Shown here: positions 43,386 to 52,782 of the stretch, piece after piece
Layout: each line of letters begins with the position of its first letter
How positions within the stretch are numbered: position 1 is the stretch's first letter
NCBI GenBank assembly: GCA_937907425.1
Contig: CALCIE010000052.1
Span: 6,096 to 70,095 of the forward strand
DNA length: 64,000 nucleotides
Direction: 5' to 3'
Source: ZC4RG42 sp003242425
Lineage (GTDB): Bacteria > Pseudomonadota > Gammaproteobacteria > Burkholderiales > SG8-39
Translations under genes and position numbers: made by a program
Notes under the pieces: generated by a model
Database searches by the model: none
What the model saw: the letters and a program-made list of their open reading frames with translations, nothing else
Told to the model about the DNA's origin: nothing

Positions 43386-44198
43386 ATGTTCACGAGTTCG
43401 ACCCACGCCATACCGGAGACCCGCGCCATTCCCCGCCATGTGGCCATCATCATGGACGGCAACGGGCGGTGGGCGAAGCAGCGCTTCATGCCGCGCATCG
43501 CCGGCCACCGCAAAGGCGCGGACGCCGTGCGTGCGGCGGTGCGCGCCTGCGCCGAGCGCGGCATCGAGTACCTGACGCTCTTTGCCTTCAGCTCCGAGAA
43601 CTGGCGTCGTCCGGCCGAAGAGGTGTCGATGCTCAAGCAGCTCTTCCGCAGCGCGCTCGAGAACGAGGTCGCCAAGCTGCACGAGAACAACATCCGCCTG
43701 CGGGTCATCGGCGACATCGCGGCTTTCGGCGAGGACATCGTGCGGCTGGTGCGCGAAGGCGAGGCGCTGACCGCGAACAACACCCGCCTGACGCTCACCA
43801 TCGCCGCCAACTACGGCGGCCGCTGGGACCTGCTGCAGGCGGTCAACCGGCTCGTGACCGAACATCCGGAAAAGGCCGGACGCTACACCGAGGCGGATCT
43901 CGCGCCCTACCTGTCCATGCACTACGCGCCGGAGCCCGACCTCTTCATCCGCACCGGCGGCGAGCAGCGCATCAGCAACTTCCTGCTGTGGCAGCTCGCC
44001 TACACCGAGTTCTATTTCACCGACCTCCTGTGGCCGGATTTCAACGCCGTGGCGTTGGACAAGGCCATCGAGTCCTATCAGCGGCGCGAGCGCCGTTTCG
44101 GGCGCACCAGCGAACAGGTGGCGCAGGCCGCGCGCGAGGCGGCGGGCGCATCGAGCGTGGTCGAATTGCCCGACCCGCGGCAGAAGCTGGCGTCCTGA
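43386..44198 (+). CDS. uppS: Isoprenyl (undecaprenyl diphosphate) synthase
   Basis: 270 residues of the cis-prenyltransferase family. Asp24 in IIMDGNGRWA is the catalytic metal ligand, with the HRKGAD helix, FAFSSENWRRP and the C-terminal ERRFGRTSEQ. It condenses isopentenyl units on farnesyl diphosphate to make the lipid carrier for peptidoglycan, O-antigen and capsule. It is 66 bp after frr and 18 bp before cdsA. Confidence 0.96.
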   Translation: MFTSSTHAIPETRAIPRHVAIIMDGNGRWAKQRFMPRIAGHRKGADAVRAAVRACAERGIEYLTLFAFSSENWRRPAEEVSMLKQLFRSALENEVAKLHENNIRLRVIGDIAAFGEDIVRLVREGEALTANNTRLTLTIAANYGGRWDLLQAVNRLVTEHPEKAGRYTEADLAPYLSMHYAPEPDLFIRTGGEQRISNFLLWQLAYTEFYFTDLLWPDFNAVALDKAIESYQRRERRFGRTSEQVAQAAREAAGASSVVELPDPRQKLAS

Positions 44199-44216
44199 TT
44201 CGCTGCGCGAGACGGC

Positions 44217-45047
44217 ATGCTGCGCGAACGGGTGCTCACCGCGCTGGTGCTGATCGGCGTGCTGCTGGGGGCGCTGTTCTTCCTGCCGGCGACCGGTTGG
44301 GCGCTGTTCATGGGCGTGGCGGTGTACGGCGCCGCCTGGGAGTGGGCGGGACTTGCGGGCTGTTCCGCGGCCCATCGTGCGGCCTTCGGCGCCGTGCTGG
44401 CCGGCGGCGGGCTTGCCTGGGCCTATGCGACCGGGTTGCTGGGCGAGACCGCCCGGCCGGAGGCGCTGACGGCTGTCTATCTGCTTGCGGCGGCGTTCTG
44501 GGCCATTGGCGTCCCATTGTGGCTGCGGCTGCGGCCGCAGCGCGTGGCGGGGGCGCTGCTGCTCGTCATCGGCGCGCTCGTGCTGCTTTCGACCTATTCC
44601 GCCCTCGTGCAGCTGCGCGAGGCGCATCCGCTCACGCTGCTGCTTTTCCTGGCGACCGTCTGGGTCGCGGACATCGCCGCCTACTTCGCCGGCCGGCGTT
44701 TCGGCGGCCGTAAGCTTGCGCCGAACATCAGTCCGGGCAAGACTTGGGCGGGCGTCTACGGCGCATTCATTGCCACGGCCGTGTATGCGGCGCTATGGAT
44801 CGCGCTGCTGCCGCAGTTCGTGCCGGCGCGCATCGATACGCTGCCCGGCGGGAAGTTGTGGATGTTCGTGTTCGTCGCCGCGCTGACGGCGGTGGCGATC
44901 CTCGGCGATTTGTTCGAATCGGCGCTGAAACGCCGGGTCGGAGTGAAGGACAGCGGCCACTTGTTGCCCGGGCATGGCGGCGTGCTCGACCGCGTGGACG
45001 CCTTGCTTCCGGTATTGCCTCTTGCCGCCTTGGTGGTGTCGTTATGA
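44217..45047 (+). CDS. cdsA: Phosphatidate cytidylyltransferase
   Basis: 276 residues with about eight membrane spans. The CdsA signature near the C-terminus, VKDSGHLLPGHGGVLDRVDAL, holds the metal-binding aspartates. It makes CDP-diacylglycerol from phosphatidic acid at the inner membrane, feeding all phospholipids. Its stop overlaps the dxr start (ATGA). Confidence 0.96.
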   Translation: MLRERVLTALVLIGVLLGALFFLPATGWALFMGVAVYGAAWEWAGLAGCSAAHRAAFGAVLAGGGLAWAYATGLLGETARPEALTAVYLLAAAFWAIGVPLWLRLRPQRVAGALLLVIGALVLLSTYSALVQLREAHPLTLLLFLATVWVADIAAYFAGRRFGGRKLAPNISPGKTWAGVYGAFIATAVYAALWIALLPQFVPARIDTLPGGKLWMFVFVAALTAVAILGDLFESALKRRVGVKDSGHLLPGHGGVLDRVDALLPVLPLAALVVSL

Positions 45048-46246
45048 GTTCAGTCCAGCGTATCACCGTACTCGGTGCCACCGGCTCCATCGGCCGCAGC
45101 ACCCTCGACGTGGTGGCACGGCATCCGGACCGCTTCAAGATCCACGCGCTGACGGCGCACCGTAACGTCGATGCGCTGTTCGAAGCCTGCGTCGCGCACC
45201 GGCCGCCCTTCGCCGTCGTGGCCGAACCCTCAGCCGCGCGCACGCTCGCCGCACGGCTCGCCCAGGCTTCGATCGACACGCGGGTCCTGAGCGGGGAAGA
45301 GGGCCTCATCGAAGCGGCCACGCACCCGGACGTGGACAGCGTCATGGCGGCGATCGTCGGGGCGGCCGGCCTCAAACCCACGCTCGCCGCGGCGCGCGCC
45401 GGCAAGAAGATCCTGCTCGCCAACAAGGAAGCGCTGGTGATGGCCGGGCCCATTTTCATGGCCGCGGTGCGCGCGCACGGCGCTGCCTTGCTGCCGATCG
45501 ACAGCGAGCACAACGCCATCTTCCAATGCCTGCCGGCGCTCGCTTCGGGGCGGCTCGCCGATTGCGGCGTGCGGCGCATCCTGCTCACCGGCAGCGGCGG
45601 ACCGTTCCGCACCCGGCCGATTTCGGAACTGGCGCATGTCACGCCCGAGCAGGCCTGCGCCCATCCGGTGTGGAACATGGGCCGCAAGATCTCGGTCGAC
45701 TCGGCGACGATGATGAACAAGGCGCTGGAGGTGGTCGAAGCGCATTGGCTGTTCGGCGCGTCGCCCGAGCAGATCGAGGTCGTGATCCATCCGCAGAGCG
45801 TGGTGCATTCGATGGTGGAATACGCGGACGGTTCGGTGATCGCGCAGTTGGGGCATCCCGACATGCGTACGCCCATCGCGCAGGCGCTCGCTTATCCCGA
45901 CCGCGTCGATGCCGGCGTGGCGTTCCTCGATCTGGCGAAAATCGGCAGCCTGAGTTTCGAGAAACCGGACTTCGAGCGCTTCCGCGCGCTCGCGCTCGCC
46001 TACGAAGTGCTGGCCGCGGGCGGCAGCGCGCCCGCGGTCTTCAACGCCGCGAACGAAGTGGCGGTGGATGCCTTCCTCGCCAAGGAGCTTTCCTTCCCGC
46101 GCATCACCGAAGTGATCGAGGCCACGCTCGACCGGCTGCCCGCACGTGAAATCCAGTCGCTCGAAGACGTGATCGAGGCGGACCGTGCCGCGCGCGTCCA
46201 AGCCGCGGCGCTGCTCAAGCCGCGCACCCTGGTCGGAGCCGCATGA
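45044..46246 (+). CDS. dxr: 1-deoxy-D-xylulose 5-phosphate reductoisomerase
   Basis: 400 residues. The NADPH-binding start ITVLGATGSIGRSTLDV, LANKEALVMAG, the metal and substrate site IDSEHNAIFQCL, the flexible loop SGGPFR and HPVWNMGRKISVDSATMMNK are present. It makes MEP, the first committed isoprenoid precursor, and so supplies uppS two genes earlier. It starts at the cdsA stop and ends at the rseP start, with ATGA overlaps at both ends. Confidence 0.97.
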   Translation: MSSVQRITVLGATGSIGRSTLDVVARHPDRFKIHALTAHRNVDALFEACVAHRPPFAVVAEPSAARTLAARLAQASIDTRVLSGEEGLIEAATHPDVDSVMAAIVGAAGLKPTLAAARAGKKILLANKEALVMAGPIFMAAVRAHGAALLPIDSEHNAIFQCLPALASGRLADCGVRRILLTGSGGPFRTRPISELAHVTPEQACAHPVWNMGRKISVDSATMMNKALEVVEAHWLFGASPEQIEVVIHPQSVVHSMVEYADGSVIAQLGHPDMRTPIAQALAYPDRVDAGVAFLDLAKIGSLSFEKPDFERFRALALAYEVLAAGGSAPAVFNAANEVAVDAFLAKELSFPRITEVIEATLDRLPAREIQSLEDVIEADRAARVQAAALLKPRTLVGAA

Positions 46247-47607
46247 ACCTGCTGCATACGCTGCTGTCGTTCGCCGTCGCGCTCGGCGTGCTGATCGTCG
46301 TGCACGAGTTCGGCCATTACCTGGTCGCGCGCTGGTGCGGCGTCAAGGTGCTGCGCTTCTCGGTCGGTTTCGGGAAGCCGATCTTCATGCGCAGGCTGGG
46401 ACGCGACCGCACTGAATGGGCGATCGCCGCCATTCCGCTCGGCGGCTACGTGAAGATGCTCGACGAGCGCGAAGGGGAGGTCGCGCCCGAAGAGCTGCCG
46501 CGCGCCTTCAACCGCCAGAACGTGTGGAAACGTTTCGCCATCGTCGCCGCCGGCCCGCTGGCGAATTTCCTGCTCGCCATCGTGCTCTATGCCGTCCTCT
46601 TCGTCGGCGGCGTGCAGGAACTGAAGCCGATCGCGGGCAAGCCGGTCGAAGGCTCGCTCGCCGCGGCGGCGGGGATACGCGAGGGCGATACGGTCACGGC
46701 GGTGGACGGCGAAGCGGTGCGGAGCTGGCAGGACGTGCGCTGGGCGCTGCTCGACCGCGCCATCGACCGCGAGCCCGTGACCCTCGAGGTGATCACGGCC
46801 GACCGAACGCTCGAGCGGCGCGTGCTCGATCTGTCGGGCCTGCACGCCGATCAAAGCGAGGGCGATCTGCTGCTGCAGATCGGTTTGCGGGCCTATCGTC
46901 CGCCGGTCGAGCCGGTGGTGGGGCAGGTCTCCGCAGGCAGTCCGGCCGAGCGCGCGGGCTTGCGGCTTGGCGATCGCATCGTCGCGATCGACGACGAGCC
47001 GGTGACGCATTGGGACACGCTGGTCGACCGGGTCCGCAACGCGCCGGGACGCGAGTTGCGTCTGACCGTGGAGCGCGACGGCCAGCGCCTGCAACTGTAT
47101 CCGGTCCCCGACGCGGTGGGGGAAGGGGAAGCGCGTCGCGGCCGGCTGGGCGTCGCGCCGCAAGTCGACGAAGCGCAGTTGCAGCCCTATTTCGTGGAAA
47201 TCCGTTACGGCGTCGTCGAGGCCTTCGGCCGTGCCCTGGAGAAAACCTGGGACACCTCGGTCTTCTCTCTGCGCATGCTGGGCAAGATGGTGTTGGGCGA
47301 GGTGTCGTGGCGCAATCTGTCCGGGCCGGTGACCATCGCCGATTACGCCGGCCAGTCGGCGCAGCTCGGGCTGGCCGCGTATCTGTCCTTCCTCGCGCTC
47401 ATCAGCATCAGTCTCGGGGTCTTGAATCTGCTGCCGATTCCGCTGCTCGACGGCGGGCACCTGATGTACTATACGGCCGAAATTCTAAAAGGCAGTCCGG
47501 TATCCGAGCGGATCGTCGAACTGGGTCAGCGCGCCGGCCTCGTCGTCCTGCTCGCGCTCATGGTGTTTGCCTTTTATAACGATATAAGCCGGCTGCTCAC
47601 CGGCTGA
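46243..47607 (+). CDS. rseP: Site-2 intramembrane metalloprotease RseP
   Basis: 454 residues with membrane spans at both ends. The zinc motif HEFGH is at 21-25 inside the first span; the second metal ligand is in NLLPIPLLDGGHL near residue 400. Two PDZ domains lie in between (about 120-190 and 220-300, each with the AERAGLR/AAAAGIR pattern). RseP cuts anti-sigma factors in the membrane during envelope stress and clears signal peptides. It precedes bamA by 19 bp. Confidence 0.96.
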   Translation: MNLLHTLLSFAVALGVLIVVHEFGHYLVARWCGVKVLRFSVGFGKPIFMRRLGRDRTEWAIAAIPLGGYVKMLDEREGEVAPEELPRAFNRQNVWKRFAIVAAGPLANFLLAIVLYAVLFVGGVQELKPIAGKPVEGSLAAAAGIREGDTVTAVDGEAVRSWQDVRWALLDRAIDREPVTLEVITADRTLERRVLDLSGLHADQSEGDLLLQIGLRAYRPPVEPVVGQVSAGSPAERAGLRLGDRIVAIDDEPVTHWDTLVDRVRNAPGRELRLTVERDGQRLQLYPVPDAVGEGEARRGRLGVAPQVDEAQLQPYFVEIRYGVVEAFGRALEKTWDTSVFSLRMLGKMVLGEVSWRNLSGPVTIADYAGQSAQLGLAAYLSFLALISISLGVLNLLPIPLLDGGHLMYYTAEILKGSPVSERIVELGQRAGLVVLLALMVFAFYNDISRLLTG

Positions 47608-47626
47608 CGAGGAACACCGCCTCAAC

Positions 47627-49909
47627 ATGAGAAAAAAACTCGCTGCGGCACTGGTGGGTGCCCTGTTCGCGCATGCCGCGTACGCATTCGATCCGTTCGT
47701 GGTGCGCGACATCCGGGTGGAGGGGATACAGCGCATCGAAGCCGGTACGGTCTTCAGTTACCTCCCCGTGAGAGTCGGGGAGACGATGACCGAAGACAAG
47801 GCCCGCGAGGCGATTCGCGTGCTGTTCGGCACCGGCTTCTTCAAGGATGTGCGCATCGAAATCGACGGCGAAGTGCTCGTGGTGGTGGTGGAGGAGCGCC
47901 CCGCGATCGCGCAGATCGATTTCAGCGGCATGAAGGAATTCTCGCCGGAGGACGTCAAACTCGCCCTGCGCGAGAACAACATCGCCGAAGGCCGCATTTT
48001 CGACCGGGCGGTGATCGAAAAGGCCGAGCAGGAGATCAAGCGCCAGTACCTGACGCGCGGCCGCTACGGCGTCAACATCCAGACCACAGTCACGCCGCTC
48101 GACCGCAACCGCGTCGCCATCAACTTCAGCGTCGACGAAGGCGAGGTGGCGAAGATCGCGCGCATCAACATCGTCGGCAACCGCGCCTTCACCGAGGACG
48201 CGCTGCTCGATCTGTTCGTGCTCACGACGCCGGGCTGGTTCACCTGGTACACCAAGAACGACCAGTATTCGCGGCAGAAACTCTCCGCCGACCTCGAGAC
48301 GCTGCGTTCCTTCTATCTCGATCGCGGCTACCTCGACTTCAACATCGAATCGACGCAGGTGTCGATCACGCCCGACAAGCGGCACATCTACATCACGGTC
48401 AACATTTCCGAGGGCGAGAAGTACACGGTCCGCGACGTCACGCTCTCGGGCGATTTCGTCGTGCCGAAGGAGGAGCTGGAAAAGCTCGTCCAGATCAAGC
48501 CCGGCGAAACCTTCTCGCGCAAGAAGCTGACGGACACCACCAAGGCGATCACCGACCGTCTCGGCAACGACGGCTATGCCTTTGCCAACGCCAACGCGGT
48601 GCCGGACGTCAACAAGGAAGACCGCACGGTCGCCTTCAACATCATGATCGACCCGGGCCGGCGGGTGTACGTTCGGCGCATCGAGGTGGCGGGCAACACC
48701 CGCACCCGTGACGAGGTGATCCGCCGCGAGATGCGGCAGCTTGAAGGCGCTTACTACGACGCCCAGAAACTGCAGCTTTCACGCCAGCGCATCGACCGGC
48801 TCGATTACTTCACCGAGGTCAACGTCGATACCCATCCGGTAGCCGGCACGACCGATCAGGTGGACGTGACCTACAGCGTGGTCGAGAAACCCACCGGCGC
48901 GCTGATGCTGGGTGCCGGCTTCTCGAGCGCCGACGGCCTGGTGCTGCAGGGTTCGGTCTCGCAGCAGAACCTGTTCGGCACCGGCAACGCGGTGGAGATC
49001 AACCTGAACACCAGCAAGATCAACCGCAACATCGGCCTGTCGTTCACCAACCCGTATCTCACGGTGGACGGCGTCAGCGGCGGTTTCGACATCTATGCGC
49101 GCCGCTACGACCCGCGCCGGCGCCTGAGCTTCGGACGTTACGCGACCGATACCATGGGCGTCGGCCTGCGCGCCGGGGTGCCGATCACCGAATTCGACCG
49201 CATCCATTTCGGCCTGGCGGTGGAACAGACCGAAATCGAGCTGTTCGACGACAGCCCGGACCGGTTCAAGGATTTCGTCGACACCGAAGGCGACAAGACG
49301 CTGGGCCTCATCGGCACCATCGGCTGGTCGCGCGACCGCCGCGACAGCGCGTTCTGGACCACCTCCGGGACGTATCAGCGCGCCTACATCGAATCGGGGT
49401 TGCCCGCGGCGGACCTGCAGTACTACAAGATCAACTACGAGCTGAGCTGGTATTTCCCGCTGTCGCGCGACCTCACCCTGAAGCTCAAGGGCGAGGCGGG
49501 CTACGCCGCGGGCTACGGCGGCGGCGAACTGCCGTTCTTCAAGGCCTTCTTCGGCGGCGGACCGAATTCTGTCCGTGGGTTCGAACAGGGATCGCTCGGT
49601 CCGCGCGACGCCGACGGCGTGCTGGGCGGCTCACGCAAAGTCGTGGGCAACGCCGAGCTGCTGTTCCCGATGCCGGGCATGCGTCAAGACCGTTCGGTGC
49701 GGATGGGGGTATTCTTCGATGCCGGCCAGGTCTGGGACACCGGCAAGGGTAATACCTTGAGCGACTTGAAGTTGCGGTATTCTACGGGCGGGTTCGTGTC
49801 GTGGAATTCGCCCTTCGGTCCGCTGCAGCTCATCATCGCCTACCCGCTCAACGAGCAGCCTGGCGACGACGTGCAGAAGTTCCAGTTCACGTTCGGACAC
49901 GCGTTTTAG
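47627..49909 (+). CDS. bamA: Outer membrane protein assembly factor BamA
   Basis: 760 residues. A signal peptide (cut near AYA-F, residue 20) leads to five POTRA domains (about 22-420; the first begins FVVRDIRVEGIQRIEAGTVF) and a 16-strand Omp85 barrel. The barrel includes the conserved loop tip SVRGFEQGSLGPRD and ends FTFGHAF with the terminal aromatic signal. BamA folds and inserts outer-membrane proteins, including the NfrA-like and PagL proteins of this window. Followed 30 bp later by skp. Confidence 0.97.
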   Translation: MRKKLAAALVGALFAHAAYAFDPFVVRDIRVEGIQRIEAGTVFSYLPVRVGETMTEDKAREAIRVLFGTGFFKDVRIEIDGEVLVVVVEERPAIAQIDFSGMKEFSPEDVKLALRENNIAEGRIFDRAVIEKAEQEIKRQYLTRGRYGVNIQTTVTPLDRNRVAINFSVDEGEVAKIARINIVGNRAFTEDALLDLFVLTTPGWFTWYTKNDQYSRQKLSADLETLRSFYLDRGYLDFNIESTQVSITPDKRHIYITVNISEGEKYTVRDVTLSGDFVVPKEELEKLVQIKPGETFSRKKLTDTTKAITDRLGNDGYAFANANAVPDVNKEDRTVAFNIMIDPGRRVYVRRIEVAGNTRTRDEVIRREMRQLEGAYYDAQKLQLSRQRIDRLDYFTEVNVDTHPVAGTTDQVDVTYSVVEKPTGALMLGAGFSSADGLVLQGSVSQQNLFGTGNAVEINLNTSKINRNIGLSFTNPYLTVDGVSGGFDIYARRYDPRRRLSFGRYATDTMGVGLRAGVPITEFDRIHFGLAVEQTEIELFDDSPDRFKDFVDTEGDKTLGLIGTIGWSRDRRDSAFWTTSGTYQRAYIESGLPAADLQYYKINYELSWYFPLSRDLTLKLKGEAGYAAGYGGGELPFFKAFFGGGPNSVRGFEQGSLGPRDADGVLGGSRKVVGNAELLFPMPGMRQDRSVRMGVFFDAGQVWDTGKGNTLSDLKLRYSTGGFVSWNSPFGPLQLIIAYPLNEQPGDDVQKFQFTFGHAF

Positions 49910-49939
49910 GGACGCCATATCCATTACAGGATTTCAGAC

Positions 49940-50473
49940 ATGACGTTAACGACATTCCGCTGGCTGGCCCTGTGGCCGATGCTGCTGTTGGTTTTCCCGA
50001 GCTTCGCCCAGGAAGGCGCAAAGATCGGCTTCGTCAACCTCGACCGCATCTTGCGCGATGCCGTTCCCGCCCAACGTGCGCAAAAGCGCATCGAAGCGGA
50101 ATTCAGCAAGCGCGATCAGGAACTGCAGCGCATGGCGGAGAGCATCAAGAAGCTGCAGGAATCGCTCGAGCGCAACGCCATGACCATGCCGGACAGCGAG
50201 CGCAGCAAGCGCGAGCGCGAGCTGGCCGAAGCGAGCCGCGAATTCCAGCGCAAGCAGCGCGAGTTCCGCGAGGATCTCAATGCGCGCCGCAACGAGGAGC
50301 TGGCCGGGATTCTCGAGCGCGCCAACCGCGCGGTGAAGCAGATCGCCGAGGCGGAGAAATTCGACATCATCTTCCAGGAAGCGGTGTACGTGAGTCCGCG
50401 CATCGACATCACCGACAAAGTGATCAAGGCGCTGGATGACGGCAAACCTGCCGACAGCAAGCCCGCCAAATAA
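49940..50473 (+). CDS. skp: Periplasmic chaperone Skp/OmpH
   Basis: 177 residues with a signal peptide (cleavage near SFA-Q, residue 23) and a long charged helical coiled-coil arm region (about 45-130: RIEAEFSKRDQELQRMAESI and following). The GFVNLDRIL strand and the C-terminal YVSPRIDITDKVIKAL are typical. Skp trimers hold unfolded outer-membrane proteins on their way to BamA. Placed directly between bamA and lpxD as in most proteobacteria. Confidence 0.94.
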   Translation: MTLTTFRWLALWPMLLLVFPSFAQEGAKIGFVNLDRILRDAVPAQRAQKRIEAEFSKRDQELQRMAESIKKLQESLERNAMTMPDSERSKRERELAEASREFQRKQREFREDLNARRNEELAGILERANRAVKQIAEAEKFDIIFQEAVYVSPRIDITDKVIKALDDGKPADSKPAK

Positions 50474-50481
50474 GGCTGCCC

Positions 50482-51522
50482 ATGCAAGCGCGTAGCGTGC
50501 GGCTGGCGGACATCGCCGCGCAGCTCGGCGGCGAAGTGGTGGGCGACCCGGAAACGCGGGTCTCGCAGGTGGCGACCCTGAAGAGCGCCGGTCCCGAGCA
50601 CATCAGCTTCTTCGCACAGGGCAGATACCGCGAGGAACTGCAGGCCACGCGCGCCGGCGCGGTGATCGTGAGCGCGGAAGAGCGCGACGCCACCACGCTG
50701 CCGCGCATCGTCTGCGCCGATCCTTATCTCTATTTCGCCCAGGTTTCGCGGCTGCTCAATCCGCCCGCGCCGGTGCAGCCGGGCGTGCATCCGAGCGCGG
50801 TCATCGATGCCAGCGCCTTCATCGACCCGACGGCGCACATCGGTCCCGGTTGCGTGATCGAGGCGGGCGCGAACATCGGCCCGGGCGTGGCGGTCGGCGC
50901 CGGCTGCATTGTCGGCGCGCGCAGCACCATCGGGGAGGGCAGCCGGCTCTATCCGCGCGTGACAATCTACGCCGATTGCGTGATCGGGCGCCGGGCGATC
51001 ATCCATTCCGGCGCGGTGATCGGCGCCGACGGTTTCGGTTTCGCCCAGCAGCAGGGCCGCTGGCTGAAGATTCCGCAGATCGGGCGCGTCGTCATCGGCG
51101 ACGACGTGGAAATCGGCGCCAACACCACCATCGACCGCGGCGCGCTCGACGACACGGTGATCGAGGAGGGCGTCAAACTCGACAACCAGATCCAGATCGG
51201 TCACAACTGCCGCATCGGCGCGCACACGGCCATCGCCGGCTGCGCCGGCATCGCCGGCAGCACGACGATCGGACGACATTGCATGATCGGTGGCGCCGCG
51301 ATGATCGGTGGCCACCTGCACATCGCCGACCGGGTCGTCATCTCCGGCGGCACCTGGGTGACCCGTTCCATCGAGGAACCGGGCATGTATCTGAGCGTGA
51401 TTCCCGCGACGCCGGCGCGCGAATGGCGGCGTACCGTTGCGCTGCTGCGCGGACTGGACAAGCTGTACGAGCGCGTACGCCGCTCGGGTCGCGGCAAGAC
51501 GGGCACGGAGAACGAAGAATGA
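50482..51522 (+). CDS. lpxD: UDP-3-O-acylglucosamine N-acyltransferase
   Basis: 346 residues. A uridine-binding N-terminal domain (LADIAAQLGGEVVGDPET) is followed by a left-handed beta-helix of hexapeptide repeats. The catalytic histidine is in KLDNQIQIGHNCRIG. It transfers the second 3-hydroxyacyl chain in lipid A synthesis. It starts 8 bp after skp and overlaps fabZ (ATGA). Confidence 0.97.
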   Translation: MQARSVRLADIAAQLGGEVVGDPETRVSQVATLKSAGPEHISFFAQGRYREELQATRAGAVIVSAEERDATTLPRIVCADPYLYFAQVSRLLNPPAPVQPGVHPSAVIDASAFIDPTAHIGPGCVIEAGANIGPGVAVGAGCIVGARSTIGEGSRLYPRVTIYADCVIGRRAIIHSGAVIGADGFGFAQQQGRWLKIPQIGRVVIGDDVEIGANTTIDRGALDDTVIEEGVKLDNQIQIGHNCRIGAHTAIAGCAGIAGSTTIGRHCMIGGAAMIGGHLHIADRVVISGGTWVTRSIEEPGMYLSVIPATPAREWRRTVALLRGLDKLYERVRRSGRGKTGTENEE

Positions 51523-51962
51523 GCAGCATGGATATCAACGAAATTCAGCAGTACCTTCCCCACCGCTATCCCTTCCTGCTGGTGGACCGGGTACTGGAAT
51601 GCGTGCCCGGCGAGCGCATCGTCGCCGTCAAGAACGTCACCTTCAACGAGCCGTTCTTTCCCGGCCATTTCCCCAAACTGCCGATCATGCCCGGCGTGCT
51701 GATCATCGAGGCGATGGCGCAGGCTGCCGCGATCCTCGCGTTCAAGACCGCCGGCCGCGTGCCGAGCGAAAACTCGCTGGTGTATTTCCTCGGCATCGAC
51801 GAGGCGCGCTTCAAGAGCCCGGTGACGCCCGGCGATCAGCTCCGCATCACCGCGCGCCCGGTGCGCACCATCAAGAACGTGTGGACGTTCGAGGCGGAGG
51901 CGACCGTCGACGGCAAGCTCGCCGCGGAAGCGAAGATGATGTGCACCATGCGTGAGGGTTGA
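51519..51962 (+). CDS. fabZ: 3-hydroxyacyl-ACP dehydratase FabZ
   Basis: 147 residues, hot-dog fold. Catalytic His50 (FPGHFPKLPIMPG) and Glu64 (IIEAMAQ) are present. It dehydrates 3-hydroxyacyl-ACP in fatty acid elongation and competes with LpxA/LpxD for the same substrate, which fits its position between them. The start overlaps lpxD by 4 nt and the stop overlaps lpxA by 1 nt. Confidence 0.97.
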   Translation: MSSMDINEIQQYLPHRYPFLLVDRVLECVPGERIVAVKNVTFNEPFFPGHFPKLPIMPGVLIIEAMAQAAAILAFKTAGRVPSENSLVYFLGIDEARFKSPVTPGDQLRITARPVRTIKNVWTFEAEATVDGKLAAEAKMMCTMREG

Positions 51963-52759
51963 TGCCGACCGACGAGCCGCGCACGAACATGATTCATCCC
52001 ACCGCCATCGTTCATCCCAAAGCCAAAATCGGCGCCAACGTCAGCATCGGGGCCTACACCATCGTCGGCGAGCACGTCGAGATCGGCGACAACACCTGGG
52101 TCGGTCCGCACGTCGTGCTGGAGGGCCATCTGCGCATCGGCCGCGACAACCGCATCTTCCAGTTCTGCTCGCTCGGCGGCGAACCGCAGGACAAGAAGTA
52201 CAGCGGCGAACCCACGCGCGTCGAGATCGGCGATCGCAACACCATCCGCGAATACTGCACCATCAACGCCGGCACCGCGCAGGACGCGGGCGTGACGCGC
52301 ATCGGCAACGACAACTGGATCATGGGCTATGTGCACATCGCCCACGATTGCCAGGTCGGCAACAACACCATTTTCGCCAGCAACGCGCAGATCGCCGGGC
52401 ATTGCCACGTGGGCGACTGGGCGATCCTCGGCGGCATGACCGGTGTGCACCAGTTCGTGAAGATCGGCGCGCATGCCATGACCGGCGGGGGCACCATCCT
52501 GTTCCAGGACCTGCCGCCCTATGTCATGGCCTCGGGCAATCCGGCCAAGACCTACGGCATCAACACCGAAGGCTTGCGGCGGCGCGGCTTCAGTAACGAG
52601 GCGATCGCCGCGTTGCGGCGCGCCTACAAGACGATCTACCGCAGCAACCTCACGCTGACCGAGGCGATCGAGCAGCTCGCGCAGCAGCAGGACGAGTGGC
52701 CGGAGCTGAAGATCCTGGTCGATTTCCTGCGTGAGGCGAAGCGCGGCATCCTGCGCTAG
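51962..52759 (+). CDS. lpxA: UDP-N-acetylglucosamine acyltransferase
   Basis: 265 residues from the ATG in TGATG at 51962, with GAGGG just upstream; a second ATG at 51989 would give the more usual start MIHPTAIVHP. The hexapeptide beta-helix (IGANVSIGAYTIVGEHVEIG), the active-site region with HIAHDCQVGN and the C-terminal helical part identify LpxA. It adds the first acyl chain of lipid A. Confidence 0.96.
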   Translation: MPTDEPRTNMIHPTAIVHPKAKIGANVSIGAYTIVGEHVEIGDNTWVGPHVVLEGHLRIGRDNRIFQFCSLGGEPQDKKYSGEPTRVEIGDRNTIREYCTINAGTAQDAGVTRIGNDNWIMGYVHIAHDCQVGNNTIFASNAQIAGHCHVGDWAILGGMTGVHQFVKIGAHAMTGGGTILFQDLPPYVMASGNPAKTYGINTEGLRRRGFSNEAIAALRRAYKTIYRSNLTLTEAIEQLAQQQDEWPELKILVDFLREAKRGILR

Positions 52760-52782
52760 CGGGCCGCAACGGCGGGGAAGCG